A stretch of 64,000 nt of DNA, taken from the NCBI RefSeq assembly GCF_001941845.1, contig NZ_CP018870.1, positions 3,373,501 to 3,437,500 of the forward strand, written 5' to 3'. The stretch comes from Streptomyces sp. TN58. Its GTDB lineage: Bacteria > Actinomycetota > Actinomycetes > Streptomycetales > Streptomycetaceae. Under the pieces are notes generated by a model. It searched no databases. It saw only the letters and a list, made by a program, of their open reading frames with translations, and had not been told where the DNA came from. Of this stretch, positions 1-8,273 are shown one piece after another. Numbering within the stretch: the first letter of the stretch is position 1; each line of letters starts with the position of its first letter. A program made the translations under genes and the position numbers.

Positions 1-276
1 GGCTTCATGATCGACCGCTGGGGCGCGGGCCGGCTGTGGGCGGCCACGGGCGTACTGGGCACGGTGGCGGCGGCCGGCTACTGGCTGCTGATGCGCAACC
101 TGCCCGACGGGGACCGGGATACGCGGCCGACAGCGGCCGGCGGCGGCGCCGCCGACCCGGAGGCGGTGGCGGTGGCGGTGGCGGAAGCACCGCACACCGG
201 ACCGGCGCCCGCGCCCGCCGGGCCCGCTGCCACCGGACCGGCTCCCACCGGCCCTGACCCGGTCCGGGCGGGCTGA
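1..276 (+). CDS. MFS transporter, C-terminal fragment (cut by window start)
   Basis: Frame 1 is open from the first base, so the gene begins outside the window. The visible part starts with a loop (FMIDRWGAGR), followed by one hydrophobic helix (LWAATGVLGTVAAAGYWLLM) and a charged end. This is how the last transmembrane helix of a major facilitator transporter typically looks. A Pro/Ala/Gly-rich tail of about 50 residues follows. The substrate cannot be inferred from this fragment. Family assignment rests on a single helix and its flanks. Confidence 0.6.
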   Translation, partial: GFMIDRWGAGRLWAATGVLGTVAAAGYWLLMRNLPDGDRDTRPTAAGGGAADPEAVAVAVAEAPHTGPAPAPAGPAATGPAPTGPDPVRAG

Positions 277-306
277 CCGGCGCCGGCGGTCGGGGGGCCG
301 CCGGCG

Positions 307-831
307 TCAGTCGGCCGGGCCGCCGCCGGGCGCGGCCGCCGACTCGTCCTGCGGGCGCGTCAGGTGCTTGAAGGCGTCGAGGTTGAAGGTCGGCTCGCCG
401 CGCGAGACCCGCCACTCGTACTCGCGCCGGATCGCGCTCGCGAAGCCCAGCTCCAGCAGGGTGTTGAAGGAACCGTCCGCGGCCTCCAGCACCGTGCCGA
501 GCAGCCGGTCCAGCTCCTCCGGGGTGACCACCGATAGGGGCAGGCGGGCCGTCAGGTAGATGTCGCCGAGGCGGTCCACCGCGTACGCCATCCCGTACAG
601 CTTGAGGTTGCGCTCCAGCAGCCAGCGGTGGACGCCCGCCTCGTTCTCGTCGGGGTGGCGGATCACGAAGGCGTTGACCGACAGCGAGTGCCGGCCGACC
701 CGGATCGAGCAGGTGGTGCTGAGCTTGCGCGTACCGGGGAGCTGGACGACGTAGGTGCCCGGCCGGGGGCTCTCCCAGCTCAGCTCCGCGCCGGTGAGCG
801 CGCTCTCGATGATCTCGGCGGTGTCAGCCAT
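307..831 (-). CDS. YbjN domain-containing protein
   Basis: A 174-residue soluble protein that fits the YbjN/sensory-transduction-like fold across residues 5-150, with no signal peptide or membrane segment. YbjN proteins are usually considered chaperone- or regulator-like and lack a known reaction. Its ATG overlaps the end of mshA by 8 bases (ATGGCTGA junction), so the two are probably translationally coupled and co-transcribed. The C-terminal 15 residues are Ala/Gly/Pro-rich. The function is unknown; the neighbourhood suggests at most a link with mycothiol synthesis. Confidence 0.85.
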   Translation of the reverse strand: MADTAEIIESALTGAELSWESPRPGTYVVQLPGTRKLSTTCSIRVGRHSLSVNAFVIRHPDENEAGVHRWLLERNLKLYGMAYAVDRLGDIYLTARLPLSVVTPEELDRLLGTVLEAADGSFNTLLELGFASAIRREYEWRVSRGEPTFNLDAFKHLTRPQDESAAAPGGGPAD

Positions 832-2209
832 GGTGGGAGCGTACGCGACGGCGGTGATCGTGCATCGCCGCCGTGTAGACGTCCGCCGTGCCGGCGGCGG
901 CCGTGTCCCAGCCGAAGAACTGCGCGTGCCGCGCCGCCTCGGCCCCCATCCGGTCCGCGAGCCGGGGCTCGTCGACGAAGCGGCGCAGCTGCCGCGCGTA
1001 GTCCGCCGGGTCGTGTCCGGGTACGAGGATCCCCGTGACGCCGTCGTCGACGGCGACGGGCAGCCCGCCGACCTCGGCGGCCAGCACCGGGGTGCCGGCG
1101 GCCTGGGCCTCTATCGCGACGAGCCCGAAGGACTCGCTGTAGGACGGCATGACGAGCACGGACGCCGCCCGGAACCAGTCGGCGAGGCCGTCCTGGGCGA
1201 CCGGCGGGTGGAAGTGCACGAGGTCGGCGATCCCCAGCTGCGCGGCGAGCTTCTGCAGGCCCTCGGGCTTGGCGAGGCCGCTGCCGCTCGGGCCGCCGAC
1301 GACGGGGACGAAGAGGCGGCGGCGCAGCGAGGGGTCGCGGTCGACGAGGACGGCCACGGCGCGCAGCAGGATGTCCGGGGCCTTCAGCGGCTGGATGCGC
1401 CCGGCGAAGAGGGGTATGACGGCGTCCTGCGGGAGGCCGAGGCGGGCCCGGGCGGCGGCCCGGCCGTCGCCGACGGTGAAGCGGTCGAGGTTCACGCCGG
1501 GGTGTACGACGGCCACCTTGGCGGGGTCGGCCTCGTAGTGGCGGACGAGCTCGTCGGCTTCCTCGGCGGTGTTGGCGATGAGGCGGTCGGCGGCGGAGAC
1601 GATCTGGGTCTCGCCGATGACGCGGGCGGCGGGCTCGGGGGTGTCGCCCTCGGCCAGCGCCGCGTTCTTGACCTTGGCCATGGTGTGCATGGCGTGGACG
1701 AGGGGCACGCCCCAGCGTTCGGCGGCGAGCCAGCCCACGTGCCCGGAGAGCCAGTAGTGGGAGTGGACGAGGTCGTAGTAGCCGGGGCGGTGGCCGGCCC
1801 AGGCCTGCATCACGCCGTGGGTGAAGGCGCACAGCTGGGCCGGGAGCTCCTCCTTGGCGAGGCCCTCGTAGGGGCCGGCGTCCACATGGCGTACGAGGAC
1901 GCCGGGGGCCAGCTCCACCACGGGCGGGAGCCCGCCGGTGGTGGCGCGGGTGAAGATCTCGACGTCGATGTTGATCGCGGCGAGTCGGCGGGCCAGCTCC
2001 ACGATGTAGACGTTCATCCCGCCGGCGTCTCCGGTGCCGGGCTGGTGCAGCGGTGAGGTGTGCACGCTGAGCATGGCCACGCGGCGCGGTTTGCGGTGGT
2101 GGCCGACGGCCGGCAGGCGCAGCCGGGGCGGTTCGTGGCGGGTGGCGGCGCGGGCGGCGGCGAGGCGCCCGCTGAGGCTGCCGCCGAGGCGGGACACGTA
2201 CTGGCTCAA
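824..2209 (-). CDS. mshA: D-inositol-3-phosphate glycosyltransferase MshA
   Basis: This is the first committed enzyme of mycothiol synthesis. It transfers GlcNAc from UDP-GlcNAc to 1L-myo-inositol-1-phosphate. It is a GT-B, family GT4 protein of 461 residues. The N-terminal domain shows [15 protein letters not shown] and [17 protein letters not shown] near residues 44-77. The C-terminal donor domain has the E-x7-E pattern in [15 protein letters not shown]. The frame stays open upstream to 2428, but that stretch is a low-complexity Arg-rich extension. I chose the TTG at 2209 ([10 protein letters not shown]) because it follows an AGAGGAAG ribosome-binding site and matches the usual MshA N-terminus. 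The last gene of the pathway, mshD, lies about 31 kb away in this window. Confidence 0.93.
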   Translation of the reverse strand: MSQYVSRLGGSLSGRLAAARAATRHEPPRLRLPAVGHHRKPRRVAMLSVHTSPLHQPGTGDAGGMNVYIVELARRLAAINIDVEIFTRATTGGLPPVVELAPGVLVRHVDAGPYEGLAKEELPAQLCAFTHGVMQAWAGHRPGYYDLVHSHYWLSGHVGWLAAERWGVPLVHAMHTMAKVKNAALAEGDTPEPAARVIGETQIVSAADRLIANTAEEADELVRHYEADPAKVAVVHPGVNLDRFTVGDGRAAARARLGLPQDAVIPLFAGRIQPLKAPDILLRAVAVLVDRDPSLRRRLFVPVVGGPSGSGLAKPEGLQKLAAQLGIADLVHFHPPVAQDGLADWFRAASVLVMPSYSESFGLVAIEAQAAGTPVLAAEVGGLPVAVDDGVTGILVPGHDPADYARQLRRFVDEPRLADRMGAEAARHAQFFGWDTAAAGTADVYTAAMHDHRRRVRSHHG

Positions 2210-2222
2210 GGAAGCGCTTCCT
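2209..2222. promoter_or_regulatory. 14-bp palindrome overlapping the mshA start codon
   Basis: AGGAAGCGCTTCCT is a perfect palindrome with a central CG. It overlaps the first base of the mshA TTG and includes its ribosome-binding site. The core resembles operators of LacI/GalR-family regulators (cre-like). It could be an operator or an mRNA hairpin hiding the start, or chance in a GC-rich genome. No direct evidence of binding can be seen. Confidence 0.35.
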
Positions 2223-2459
2223 CTCGGCTCGGACGGTGCGCGCTCGGACGCTCGGACGGCATGGCTGACGGCATGGCTGCGGGGGCGCGTGGGGCGCCCT
2301 GCAAGGAGTGCAACCCGGATGGCCGTCCCCCGCATTCCGGGGTGCCCGGTTTTCCTGCGCCTCCCCCCTGTTTCTTGGTGCTTTCTTGGGGCGCGGCGGG
2401 CTTTTGCGGGCGTGCGGGCGGTTTTCACCGCGCGGGGGCGCTCCGCTTACCCTCGGCTC

Positions 2460-3281
2460 ATGGCCTCCCGCAGTACCCCGTCACCCAGCCGCGCCCCCGG
2501 CCGTCCTGTGGGTTCGGTGACGCGCGGGACGACGAACCCGAACCGGCTGCGCCGGATGGACCGCTGGATCGCGGCCGCCCACGGGGCGGCGCTGCGCCGT
2601 GCGGGGGACGCGGTGGCGGTGGACCTCGGCTACGGGGCCGCGCCGTGGACGGCGGTCGAGCTGCTGGCGCGGCTGCGCGACGCGGCGCCGCGGGTGCGGG
2701 TGGTCGGCATCGAGATCGAGCCGGCCCGGGTGGCCGGGGCGAAGCCGTACGAGCGGGAGGGGCTGAGCTTCCGGCACGGCGGCTTCGAGGTCCCGCTGGA
2801 CGGCGGGGAGCGGGCGATGCTGATCCGCGCGGCGAACGTACTGCGCCAGTACGACGAGGAGCAGGTCGCCGAGGTCTGGGCACGGCTGTGCGCGCGGCTG
2901 GCGCCGGGCGGCCTGCTGGTGGAGGGGACCTGCGACGAGATCGGACGGCGGCACGTGTGGGTGGCGCTGGGGCCGGAGGGGCCGCGCACGGTGACGTTCG
3001 CGACCCGGCTCGGCTCCCTGGAGCGCCCCTCGGACCTCGCGGAGCGGCTGCCGAAGGCACTGATCCACCGGAACGTGCCGGGTGAGCCGGTTTACGCGTT
3101 CCTGCGGGACTTCGACCGGGCCTGGGCCGCGGCGGCGCCGTACGCCTCGTACGGGGCGCGGCAGCGCTGGATCCGGACGGCGCGGGCGCTGTCCGCGGAC
3201 TGGCCGCTGGCGGACGGTCCGGGGCGGTGGCGGCAGGGGGAACTGACGCTGCGCTGGGAGGCGTTGCGCCCGGTGGGGTGA
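2460..3281 (+). CDS. Class I SAM-dependent methyltransferase
   Basis: A 273-residue protein divergent from mshA. The Rossmann-type SAM-binding region is recognisable: VAVDLGYGAAPWTAVELL as motif I, VVGIEIEPARV as the acidic end of strand 2, and LAPGGLLVEGTCDE as post-motif III. The substrate is not evident. The frame is open further upstream, but the region before ATG 2460 overlaps the mshA promoter and codes for low-complexity sequence. An internal start (near VGSVTRGTTNPNRL) is possible because no strong ribosome-binding site precedes the ATG. Confidence 0.85.
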   Translation: MASRSTPSPSRAPGRPVGSVTRGTTNPNRLRRMDRWIAAAHGAALRRAGDAVAVDLGYGAAPWTAVELLARLRDAAPRVRVVGIEIEPARVAGAKPYEREGLSFRHGGFEVPLDGGERAMLIRAANVLRQYDEEQVAEVWARLCARLAPGGLLVEGTCDEIGRRHVWVALGPEGPRTVTFATRLGSLERPSDLAERLPKALIHRNVPGEPVYAFLRDFDRAWAAAAPYASYGARQRWIRTARALSADWPLADGPGRWRQGELTLRWEALRPVG

Positions 3282-3489
3282 ATGCGGTGCGGCGGGGAAC
3301 CGGGGGCGCGGGTGCCCCGTTGATCCGTGAGGGGCAGGGCTCGGGGTCCGTTGGGGCAGACAAGATCGAAACGGTATCCACAAGGGTGTCGGAATTCATC
3401 GACTCGTGGCACCATCCCGATGGCAGTGCGAAGTTACTGATGAATAGTCAGATCTGAGTCCAGGTCTGGCTCGGGTGCCTGGGGGGACC

Positions 3490-4611
3490 ATGGGGTCGGT
3501 AAGGCGACGGCGAGGCGCAAGCACGCTCGTGCTGCTGTGCGCGATGGCGGTGCTGGCGGCGCCGGACCTGGCGACGGGCACGGCATACGCGGCTCCGGCC
3601 GCACCGGGGGCTCCGGCCGCACCGGGGGCTCCGGCCGCACCGGGGGCTCCGGCCGCTCCCCTGCCGGGGCCGGGCGGCAAGTCCCTGGAGCAGGTCCGCA
3701 AGGACATCGACGAGCTGTACAGGCAGGCGGGCTCCGCCACGGACGCCTACAACCTCGCCGAGGCCGAGACCAAGGCCCAGTCGGACAAGATCGTCGAGAT
3801 CGCCAACCTGGTCGTCGCGGGCAAGGAGCGGATCGCCACGCTCAAGAACCGCGCGGGCGCCGCGGCCCGCGCACAGTACCGCGCGGGCGGCCTGCCGCCG
3901 GGCGCGCGGCTGGCGTTGAGCGACGACCCGAACCAGTTCCTGGACGGGGCGGGCCGGTTGCGGCAGGGCGAGAAGGCCGCCTCGGACCTCCTGTCCGAAC
4001 TGGACCGCACCCAGACCGACTTGCAGCGCTACGCGGAGGAGGCGAGCGAGCGCTGGAAGAAGCTGGAGGCGAACCGGGTCAAGCAGGAGGAGTCCAAGAA
4101 GCAGATCGAGGAGAAGATCAAGGCGGCGGAGGAGCTGGAGAGCAAGCTGGAGGCCGAGGAGAAGGCCCGGCTGATCCAGCTGGAGCAGGAAGCCCAGTAC
4201 CGGGCGCAGACGGCATGGCTGTCCACGGGCGCGATGAAGGACGTCAACGGCAAGGCGACCGACGCCGGCAAGCGGGCCGTGCAGTTCGCCACCGCCCAGA
4301 TGGGCAAGCCGTACAAGTGGGGCGCGGTGGGCCCGGACTCCTTCGACTGCTCCGGGCTGACCTCGCAGGCCTGGCGCGCGGCGGGGCGCGGCATCCCGCG
4401 CACCTCGCAGGAGCAGCTGCGGCTGCTGCCGAAGGTGGCGCTCAAGGACATGCGGCCCGGGGACCTGATCATCTACTTCGACGACGCGAGCCATGTCGGC
4501 ATGTACGTGGGGGACGGTGCGATGGTGCACGCGCCGCGGCCCGGGCGCGATGTGACGCTGGCCGGAGCGGGCTCCATGCCGATCAAGGCGGTGGTCCGCC
4601 CGGACGCCTGA
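3490..4611 (+). CDS. Secreted C40 (NlpC/P60) peptidoglycan hydrolase with coiled-coil domain
   Basis: About 373 residues. The N-terminus is a signal peptide (RRRR then a hydrophobic core ending TAYAAP). Next comes a tandem PAAPGA repeat linker, encoded by near-identical 15-base repeats at 3597-3655. A long Glu/Lys/Ala-rich coiled coil spans roughly residues 60-240. The C-terminal NlpC/P60 domain has the catalytic Cys in DSFDCSGLTSQAW and the His in DDASHVGMYVG. Such proteins cleave peptide stems in the wall during growth or sporulation; the coiled coil is typical of RipA/CwlO-like enzymes and usually controls activity. GTG 3475 is an alternative start; ATG 3490 has GGGGGGA just before it. No clear promoter elements were recognised in 3282-3474. 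Confidence 0.9.
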   Translation: MGSVRRRRGASTLVLLCAMAVLAAPDLATGTAYAAPAAPGAPAAPGAPAAPGAPAAPLPGPGGKSLEQVRKDIDELYRQAGSATDAYNLAEAETKAQSDKIVEIANLVVAGKERIATLKNRAGAAARAQYRAGGLPPGARLALSDDPNQFLDGAGRLRQGEKAASDLLSELDRTQTDLQRYAEEASERWKKLEANRVKQEESKKQIEEKIKAAEELESKLEAEEKARLIQLEQEAQYRAQTAWLSTGAMKDVNGKATDAGKRAVQFATAQMGKPYKWGAVGPDSFDCSGLTSQAWRAAGRGIPRTSQEQLRLLPKVALKDMRPGDLIIYFDDASHVGMYVGDGAMVHAPRPGRDVTLAGAGSMPIKAVVRPDA

Positions 4612-4640
4612 CCCTTGCCCTGGCCGGGCGCTGCCCCTGC

Positions 4641-5097
4641 CCTCCGGCTGCGGGCCGGTGGCTGCGCCTCAATCGCCGGCGGGGCTGGGTCTGGTGCCCC
4701 TGATCGGGGTCGGTTGTGGGGGGTGGGGGTGCGGGGCCGCCGGGGGTGTCTCCTCGGCTCGCGCGGTGCCGCACCTCTCGGCCATACCCGGTGGTGCGCG
4801 CTCGTCCTGCGGGGACACCCCCCACCGTCCCCACACCCCCACCCCGGCCGCCCCGCCCGGCGTCCGGGCCGTGGGGTGGGGACACTCCGGGGGCTCCCCG
4901 CAGGCCGAGGCGCAACCACCGGGTAGGGCCGAGAAGTGCAGAACGCGCCGAGCCGAGGAGAGCCCCCGGAGGGGCACCACCCCACCCAAAACGCTCCCGG
5001 CCCGGGGGCACCACCCCCAAGCCCCGCCGGCGATTGAGGCGCGGCCACCGGGCCGCAGCCGGGCGCAGCCGGGCCGCAGCCGGCCGCAGCCGGAGGC
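4641..5097. repeat. Long imperfect inverted repeat in the NlpC-PP2C intergenic region
   Basis: The 694 bases between 4612 and 5305 contain no plausible gene. Instead, 4641-4850 and 4865-5097 are imperfect inverted copies of each other. Both arms carry, in opposite orientation, the outer CCTCCGGCTG, GCGCCTCAATCGCCGGCGGG, CTCGGC(C)ATACCCGGTGGT-like and GGGGACAC-like blocks. The right arm has about 18 extra bases near its outer end. The outer ends contain the dispersed element found elsewhere in this window (GCCCCGCCGGCGATTGAGGC). It may be a decayed pair of opposed repeat elements, a MITE-like element or a bidirectional terminator. The last 150 bases before 5306 should hold the promoter of the phosphatase gene. 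Confidence 0.7.
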
Positions 5098-5305
5098 AAC
5101 CCCGTAGACGTGGGCAACGTCTCGTTGGACGGGACGGAAACGCGGCCCCGCCGTGACCTTTGTCATCCAGTGAGGCCGATTTTCCCCCGTGATGACGGCA
5201 TATGACGGAGGCCCGCGCCAAGAACGGCATTCCGTTTGCGGGGCAGGGACCGCTAGGGTCTGCCGGACGAGCGCACCCTCGGGGGGAGGGAAGGAACCGG
5301 AAACG

Positions 5306-6649
5306 ATGCCCGTACCCGTACCGCGGCAGAGGGAGACCCCTGCCACGGAGAGCGGTCAGGCCGTTCTGCACACCGCCGCACCGCCTGCCTCCACAGGTGC
5401 CGGCGCCGCACAGGCGACCCCTCAGACCACCGCCCTGACCCTCCTGGTCATCGAGGACGACCCCGCCGGCGGGCTCACCGTCCCCGAGATCCTCGACACC
5501 GACGGCCACCGCATCCGGCTCCGTACCGCCCGCAACCTCACCGAGGCCGAGCGGCTGCTCACCCCCGACGTGCACTGCATCCTGCTCGACCTGTCGCTGC
5601 CCGGCGCCCGTGTGCCGGCCGCCGTGGCCGCCGCACCCGCGCCCGCGCCGGCGCCGGTCACCGCCACCGCCGACCCGCAGCTCGCCGTCCTGCACCAGGT
5701 GCTGCGCCTGGCCCCCCGCCATGCCGTCCTCGTGCTCACCGACGAGGACGACGCCGAGCGCGCCGCCGAGGCCGTCCGCGTCGGCGCCCAGGACTTCCTC
5801 TTCCGCGACGAGCTGGACGGCCGGCTGCTGAGCCGCGCCATCCGCTACGCCGTGGAGAGAAAACGCGCCGACATCGCCCAGTACAAGCTTGCAGAATCGA
5901 AACTGCGCGCTCAGGAGAACGCCCGCCTGGAGCGCGGATTGCTCCCCACCCCCCTCCTGGAGGGTTCGGATCTGCGCTTCGCGGCCCGCTACCGCCCCGG
6001 CCGCAGCCGGGCCCTCCTGGGCGGCGACTTCTACGACGCCGTCCGCACCCCCGACGGCACCGTCCACGCCATGATCGGCGATGTGTGCGGCCACGGCCCC
6101 GACGAGGCCGCCCTCGGCGTCGAGCTCCGCATCGCCTGGCGCGCGCTGACCCTGGCGGGCCTGTGCGGCGACGACCTGCTGGCCACCCTGCAGGAGGTGC
6201 TGGAGGTGGAGCGGCCGTGCGAGGAGATCTTCGCGACGCTGTGCACCGTCGACATCGCCCCCGACGGCCGCCGCGCGGGCCTGTGCCTGGCCGGCCATCC
6301 GGCGCCGCTGATCTCCCGGCCGGGCCGCCGTGCGCAGCTCCTGCCGTACGAGAACAGCGGCCCGGCCCTCGGACTGCTGCCCCGGGCCCGCTGGCCGCGC
6401 CGGCAGGTCGAGCTCGGCGGCACCTGGAGCCTGATGCTCTACACCGACGGCCTGATCGAGGGGCGGATCGGCGAGGGCAGGGAACGCCTGGGCCAGGACG
6501 GCATGGTCGACATGATCAACCGCCACCTGGACGAGGGCCTGAGCGGCGAGGGGCTGCTGGAGGCGTCCGTCACCGAAGCCCGCCGCCTCAACGGCGGCGA
6601 GCTCACCGACGACGTCGCGGTGGTCCTGCTCTCCCGCTCCGAGGGCTGA
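5306..6649 (+). CDS. Receiver-like/PP2C-type (SpoIIE, RsbU-like) protein phosphatase
   Basis: 447 residues. After a disordered N-terminus (about 1-45), a response-regulator-like domain follows (LLVIEDD, LLDLSLPG, VLVLTDEDD). A short coiled coil (residues ~190-215, AESKLRAQENARLERGL) leads to a PP2C/SpoIIE phosphatase domain with RALLGGDFYDAV, IGDVCGHGPDEAA and ELTDDVAVVLL metal-binding motifs. Such proteins dephosphorylate anti-sigma-factor antagonists. The receiver is odd: an Ala/Pro-rich insert sits right after the expected phospho-Asp strand, and the conserved Lys after strand 5 appears to be Arg (FLFRDEL). ATG 5306 is chosen because GGAGGGAAGGA precedes it; the frame is open to 5189. Confidence 0.9.
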   Translation: MPVPVPRQRETPATESGQAVLHTAAPPASTGAGAAQATPQTTALTLLVIEDDPAGGLTVPEILDTDGHRIRLRTARNLTEAERLLTPDVHCILLDLSLPGARVPAAVAAAPAPAPAPVTATADPQLAVLHQVLRLAPRHAVLVLTDEDDAERAAEAVRVGAQDFLFRDELDGRLLSRAIRYAVERKRADIAQYKLAESKLRAQENARLERGLLPTPLLEGSDLRFAARYRPGRSRALLGGDFYDAVRTPDGTVHAMIGDVCGHGPDEAALGVELRIAWRALTLAGLCGDDLLATLQEVLEVERPCEEIFATLCTVDIAPDGRRAGLCLAGHPAPLISRPGRRAQLLPYENSGPALGLLPRARWPRRQVELGGTWSLMLYTDGLIEGRIGEGRERLGQDGMVDMINRHLDEGLSGEGLLEASVTEARRLNGGELTDDVAVVLLSRSEG

Positions 6650-6674
6650 CCCCGCCGGGCCCCGGCCCGGGCGG

Positions 6675-7013
6675 CTACCGTCCGCCGTTGTAGGGGCCGT
6701 ACGGGCCGTCGCTGCTGCTGCCACCGCTGCGACGTCCGCCACCGGAGACCTGCTTGAGGGCCGGCCGTACGTCCACGAGGAACACGATGGTCGCGACCAG
6801 GCCCGCGATCTGCAGGAAGAGCATCCCCAGGAAGGCGTCCACGACCACGGTGATGCCGAGGATGACCAGCCAGAAGGTCTTGCTCTGCTTGTCGGCCGCC
6901 CGGTAGGCGTCGTCCCGCGCCACCAGCGCGAGCACGAAGGCCACCACGGCGAGCGCCAGCATGGCGAGCCCGAGAAGCGGGATCACCCCTCGATCGAACC
7001 CGTCCATCAACAT
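6675..7013 (-). CDS. DUF2516 family membrane protein
   Basis: 112 residues with three predicted transmembrane helices: VIPLLGLAMLALAVVAFVLA, FWLVILGITVVVDAFLGMLF and IAGLVATIVFLVDV. A Gly/Ser-rich cytoplasmic tail ends YGPYNGGR. The pattern matches the actinobacterial DUF2516 family, which has no assigned function. ATG 7013 is used; a second in-frame ATG lies at 7007. It is convergent with the phosphatase gene, with only 25 bases between stops. It probably forms a minus-strand unit with the HBHA-like gene upstream, though a terminator-like hairpin lies between them. Confidence 0.8.
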   Translation of the reverse strand: MLMDGFDRGVIPLLGLAMLALAVVAFVLALVARDDAYRAADKQSKTFWLVILGITVVVDAFLGMLFLQIAGLVATIVFLVDVRPALKQVSGGGRRSGGSSSDGPYGPYNGGR

Positions 7014-7102
7014 CGCTTCGACCGCCTTCTCCTGCTCGCACTCGGCACTTCCGGTGCCGCCTCACTCCACGCTACCGGCACACGCCCCGCCATCCACCAC
7101 AA

Positions 7103-7133
7103 CGGGCCGGGCCCTTGAAGGGTGCCCGGCCCG
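7103..7133 (-). terminator. Hairpin downstream of the HBHA-like gene
   Basis: CGGGCCGGGC and GCCCGGCCCG form a perfect 10-bp stem with an 11-base loop. It lies 50 bases after the end of the 7187-7738 gene and before the DUF2516 gene. It lacks a good U-run, as is common for Streptomyces terminators. Confidence 0.6.
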
Positions 7134-7186
7134 CGGTCGCCCATGCGGGCCCGCCCCCCGGGGGCACGGGCCCTGCGGGCGTAGGC

Positions 7187-7738
7187 TCAGCTCGCGTCGT
7201 CCGCCGAGACGGCGGCCTTCTTGGCCGTGGTCCTGCGCGCGGGCTTCTTGGCGGCGGGCTGCTCGTCGGCGTCGGCCGCCGCCTCCGCGGCCGGCTCGGC
7301 CTTCGCGTCGGGCTTCGACTCGGGCCGCGGCTCCACGACGACGGCGATGTCGACGATCTCCTCGGAGACCTCGCCGCGCCAGGCCCGTACGGCCTGCTCA
7401 CCGTGCTCGGCGACCTTGTCGTAGGTCTCCTTGGCACGCACCGCGTACTCGGCGGCCACGCCGACACCGCGCAGCGCCAGGTCCTGGGCGCTCTCCCCGA
7501 TCTTCTTCGGGTCGATCGCGCCGAGCACCTCGGCGACCTTGGCGGTGACCGCGTCCTGTACGGCCTTGGGGTCCGTGTTCTTCACGGCCTCGATGCGCGC
7601 GGGGGCCTCGGCGCGCAGCTGCTCGATGAGCTCCGGAACCTTCTTCGCCTGCTGGACGGCGAGATCGGCGGTGCCGGCGGCGAAGTAGAGGGGAGTGGGG
7701 TCGGTGAGGGTCTTCTTCAGGTCATCGGCGATGGCCAT
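7187..7738 (-). CDS. HBHA-like (heparin-binding haemagglutinin-type) coiled-coil protein
   Basis: 183 residues. The N-terminal about 110 residues are a charged helical region with repeated Ala/Glu/Lys heptads (TADLAVQQAKKVPELIEQL). The C-terminus is Ala/Glu-rich and then Lys/Ala/Pro-rich (AAKKPARRTTAKKA), as in mycobacterial HbhA, which binds glycosaminoglycans and lipid bodies. No signal peptide is visible. ATG 7738 is preferred because GGGAGGACC lies 7 bases upstream. The role in a saprophyte is unknown; membrane/lipid association is an inference from the family. Confidence 0.75.
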   Translation of the reverse strand: MAIADDLKKTLTDPTPLYFAAGTADLAVQQAKKVPELIEQLRAEAPARIEAVKNTDPKAVQDAVTAKVAEVLGAIDPKKIGESAQDLALRGVGVAAEYAVRAKETYDKVAEHGEQAVRAWRGEVSEEIVDIAVVVEPRPESKPDAKAEPAAEAAADADEQPAAKKPARRTTAKKAAVSADDAS

Positions 7739-7761
7739 GTGCTGGTCCTCCCGGATCAACT

Positions 7762-8181
7762 TCAGTCGGTCTTCGGCGGCATCTCGTCAGCGAGGACGGC
7801 GGGGACGGCGGGAACCTCGGGAACGGCGGGCTCGTCGAGCGCGTTCTCCTTGCGGAACGACTCGTAGATCTGGAGCAGTACCTGCTTCTGCCGCTCGTTG
7901 ATGGACGGGTCGGCGAGTATGGCGGCTCGCGTCTCCACCTCGTCGCGGTCCCGCTCGTCGAGGATCCCGGCCTGCACGTACAGCGTCTCCGCGGAGATCC
8001 GCAGCGCCTTGGCCAGCTGCTGCAGGATGTCCGCGCTCGGCTTGCGCAGCCCGCGCTCGATCTGGCTCAGGTACGGATTCGACACCCCTGCGGCGTCGGC
8101 CAGCTGCCGCAGCGAGAGCTGCGCCTGCCGCCGTTGCTCACGGAGGTATTCGCCGAGATGTCCGACGTTGAGCGATGCCAT
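7762..8181 (-). CDS. XRE-family helix-turn-helix regulator
   Basis: 139 residues. A Cro/C1-type helix-turn-helix spans about residues 10-65 (SLRQLADAAGVSNPYLSQIERGLRKPS is the classical region). It is followed by a helical segment containing DERDRDEVETRAAILAD and a Pro/Val-rich tail. ATG 8181 is chosen because the domain starts right after it; the open frame further upstream overlaps the next gene. A near-perfect operator-like palindrome lies 31-50 bases upstream, so autoregulation is likely. It precedes the HBHA-like gene by 23 bases, so the two are probably co-transcribed. Confidence 0.9.
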   Translation of the reverse strand: MASLNVGHLGEYLREQRRQAQLSLRQLADAAGVSNPYLSQIERGLRKPSADILQQLAKALRISAETLYVQAGILDERDRDEVETRAAILADPSINERQKQVLLQIYESFRKENALDEPAVPEVPAVPAVLADEMPPKTD

Positions 8182-8211
8182 GCCGCAGATCCTGCCCCAC
8201 GCCGCTAACTT

Positions 8212-8231
8212 TTGCAAGCAGATGCTTGCAA
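8212..8231 (-). promoter_or_regulatory. Probable operator of the XRE regulator
   Basis: TTGCAAGCA-GA-TGCTTGCAA is a perfect 9-bp inverted repeat with a 2-bp spacer, placed in the promoter zone of the XRE gene. It is one of the few AT-containing perfect dyads in this stretch. Autorepression by the downstream gene product is the simplest reading. Confidence 0.65.
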
Positions 8232-8273
8232 CATCTCCCACCGTCACCGGCGGGGTGCGCCGCCGGCCCGGGC

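Noticed and set aside
755..2056. Long plus-strand frame of 433 codons opposite mshA
   Set aside because: It is antisense to a well-supported gene, has a Gly/Asp/Val-rich composition typical of GC-rich shadow frames, and matches no family.
3282..3474. c-di-AMP (ydaO-type) riboswitch before the NlpC/P60 gene
   Set aside because: Such riboswitches precede some Streptomyces wall hydrolases, but the conserved motifs could not be found here.
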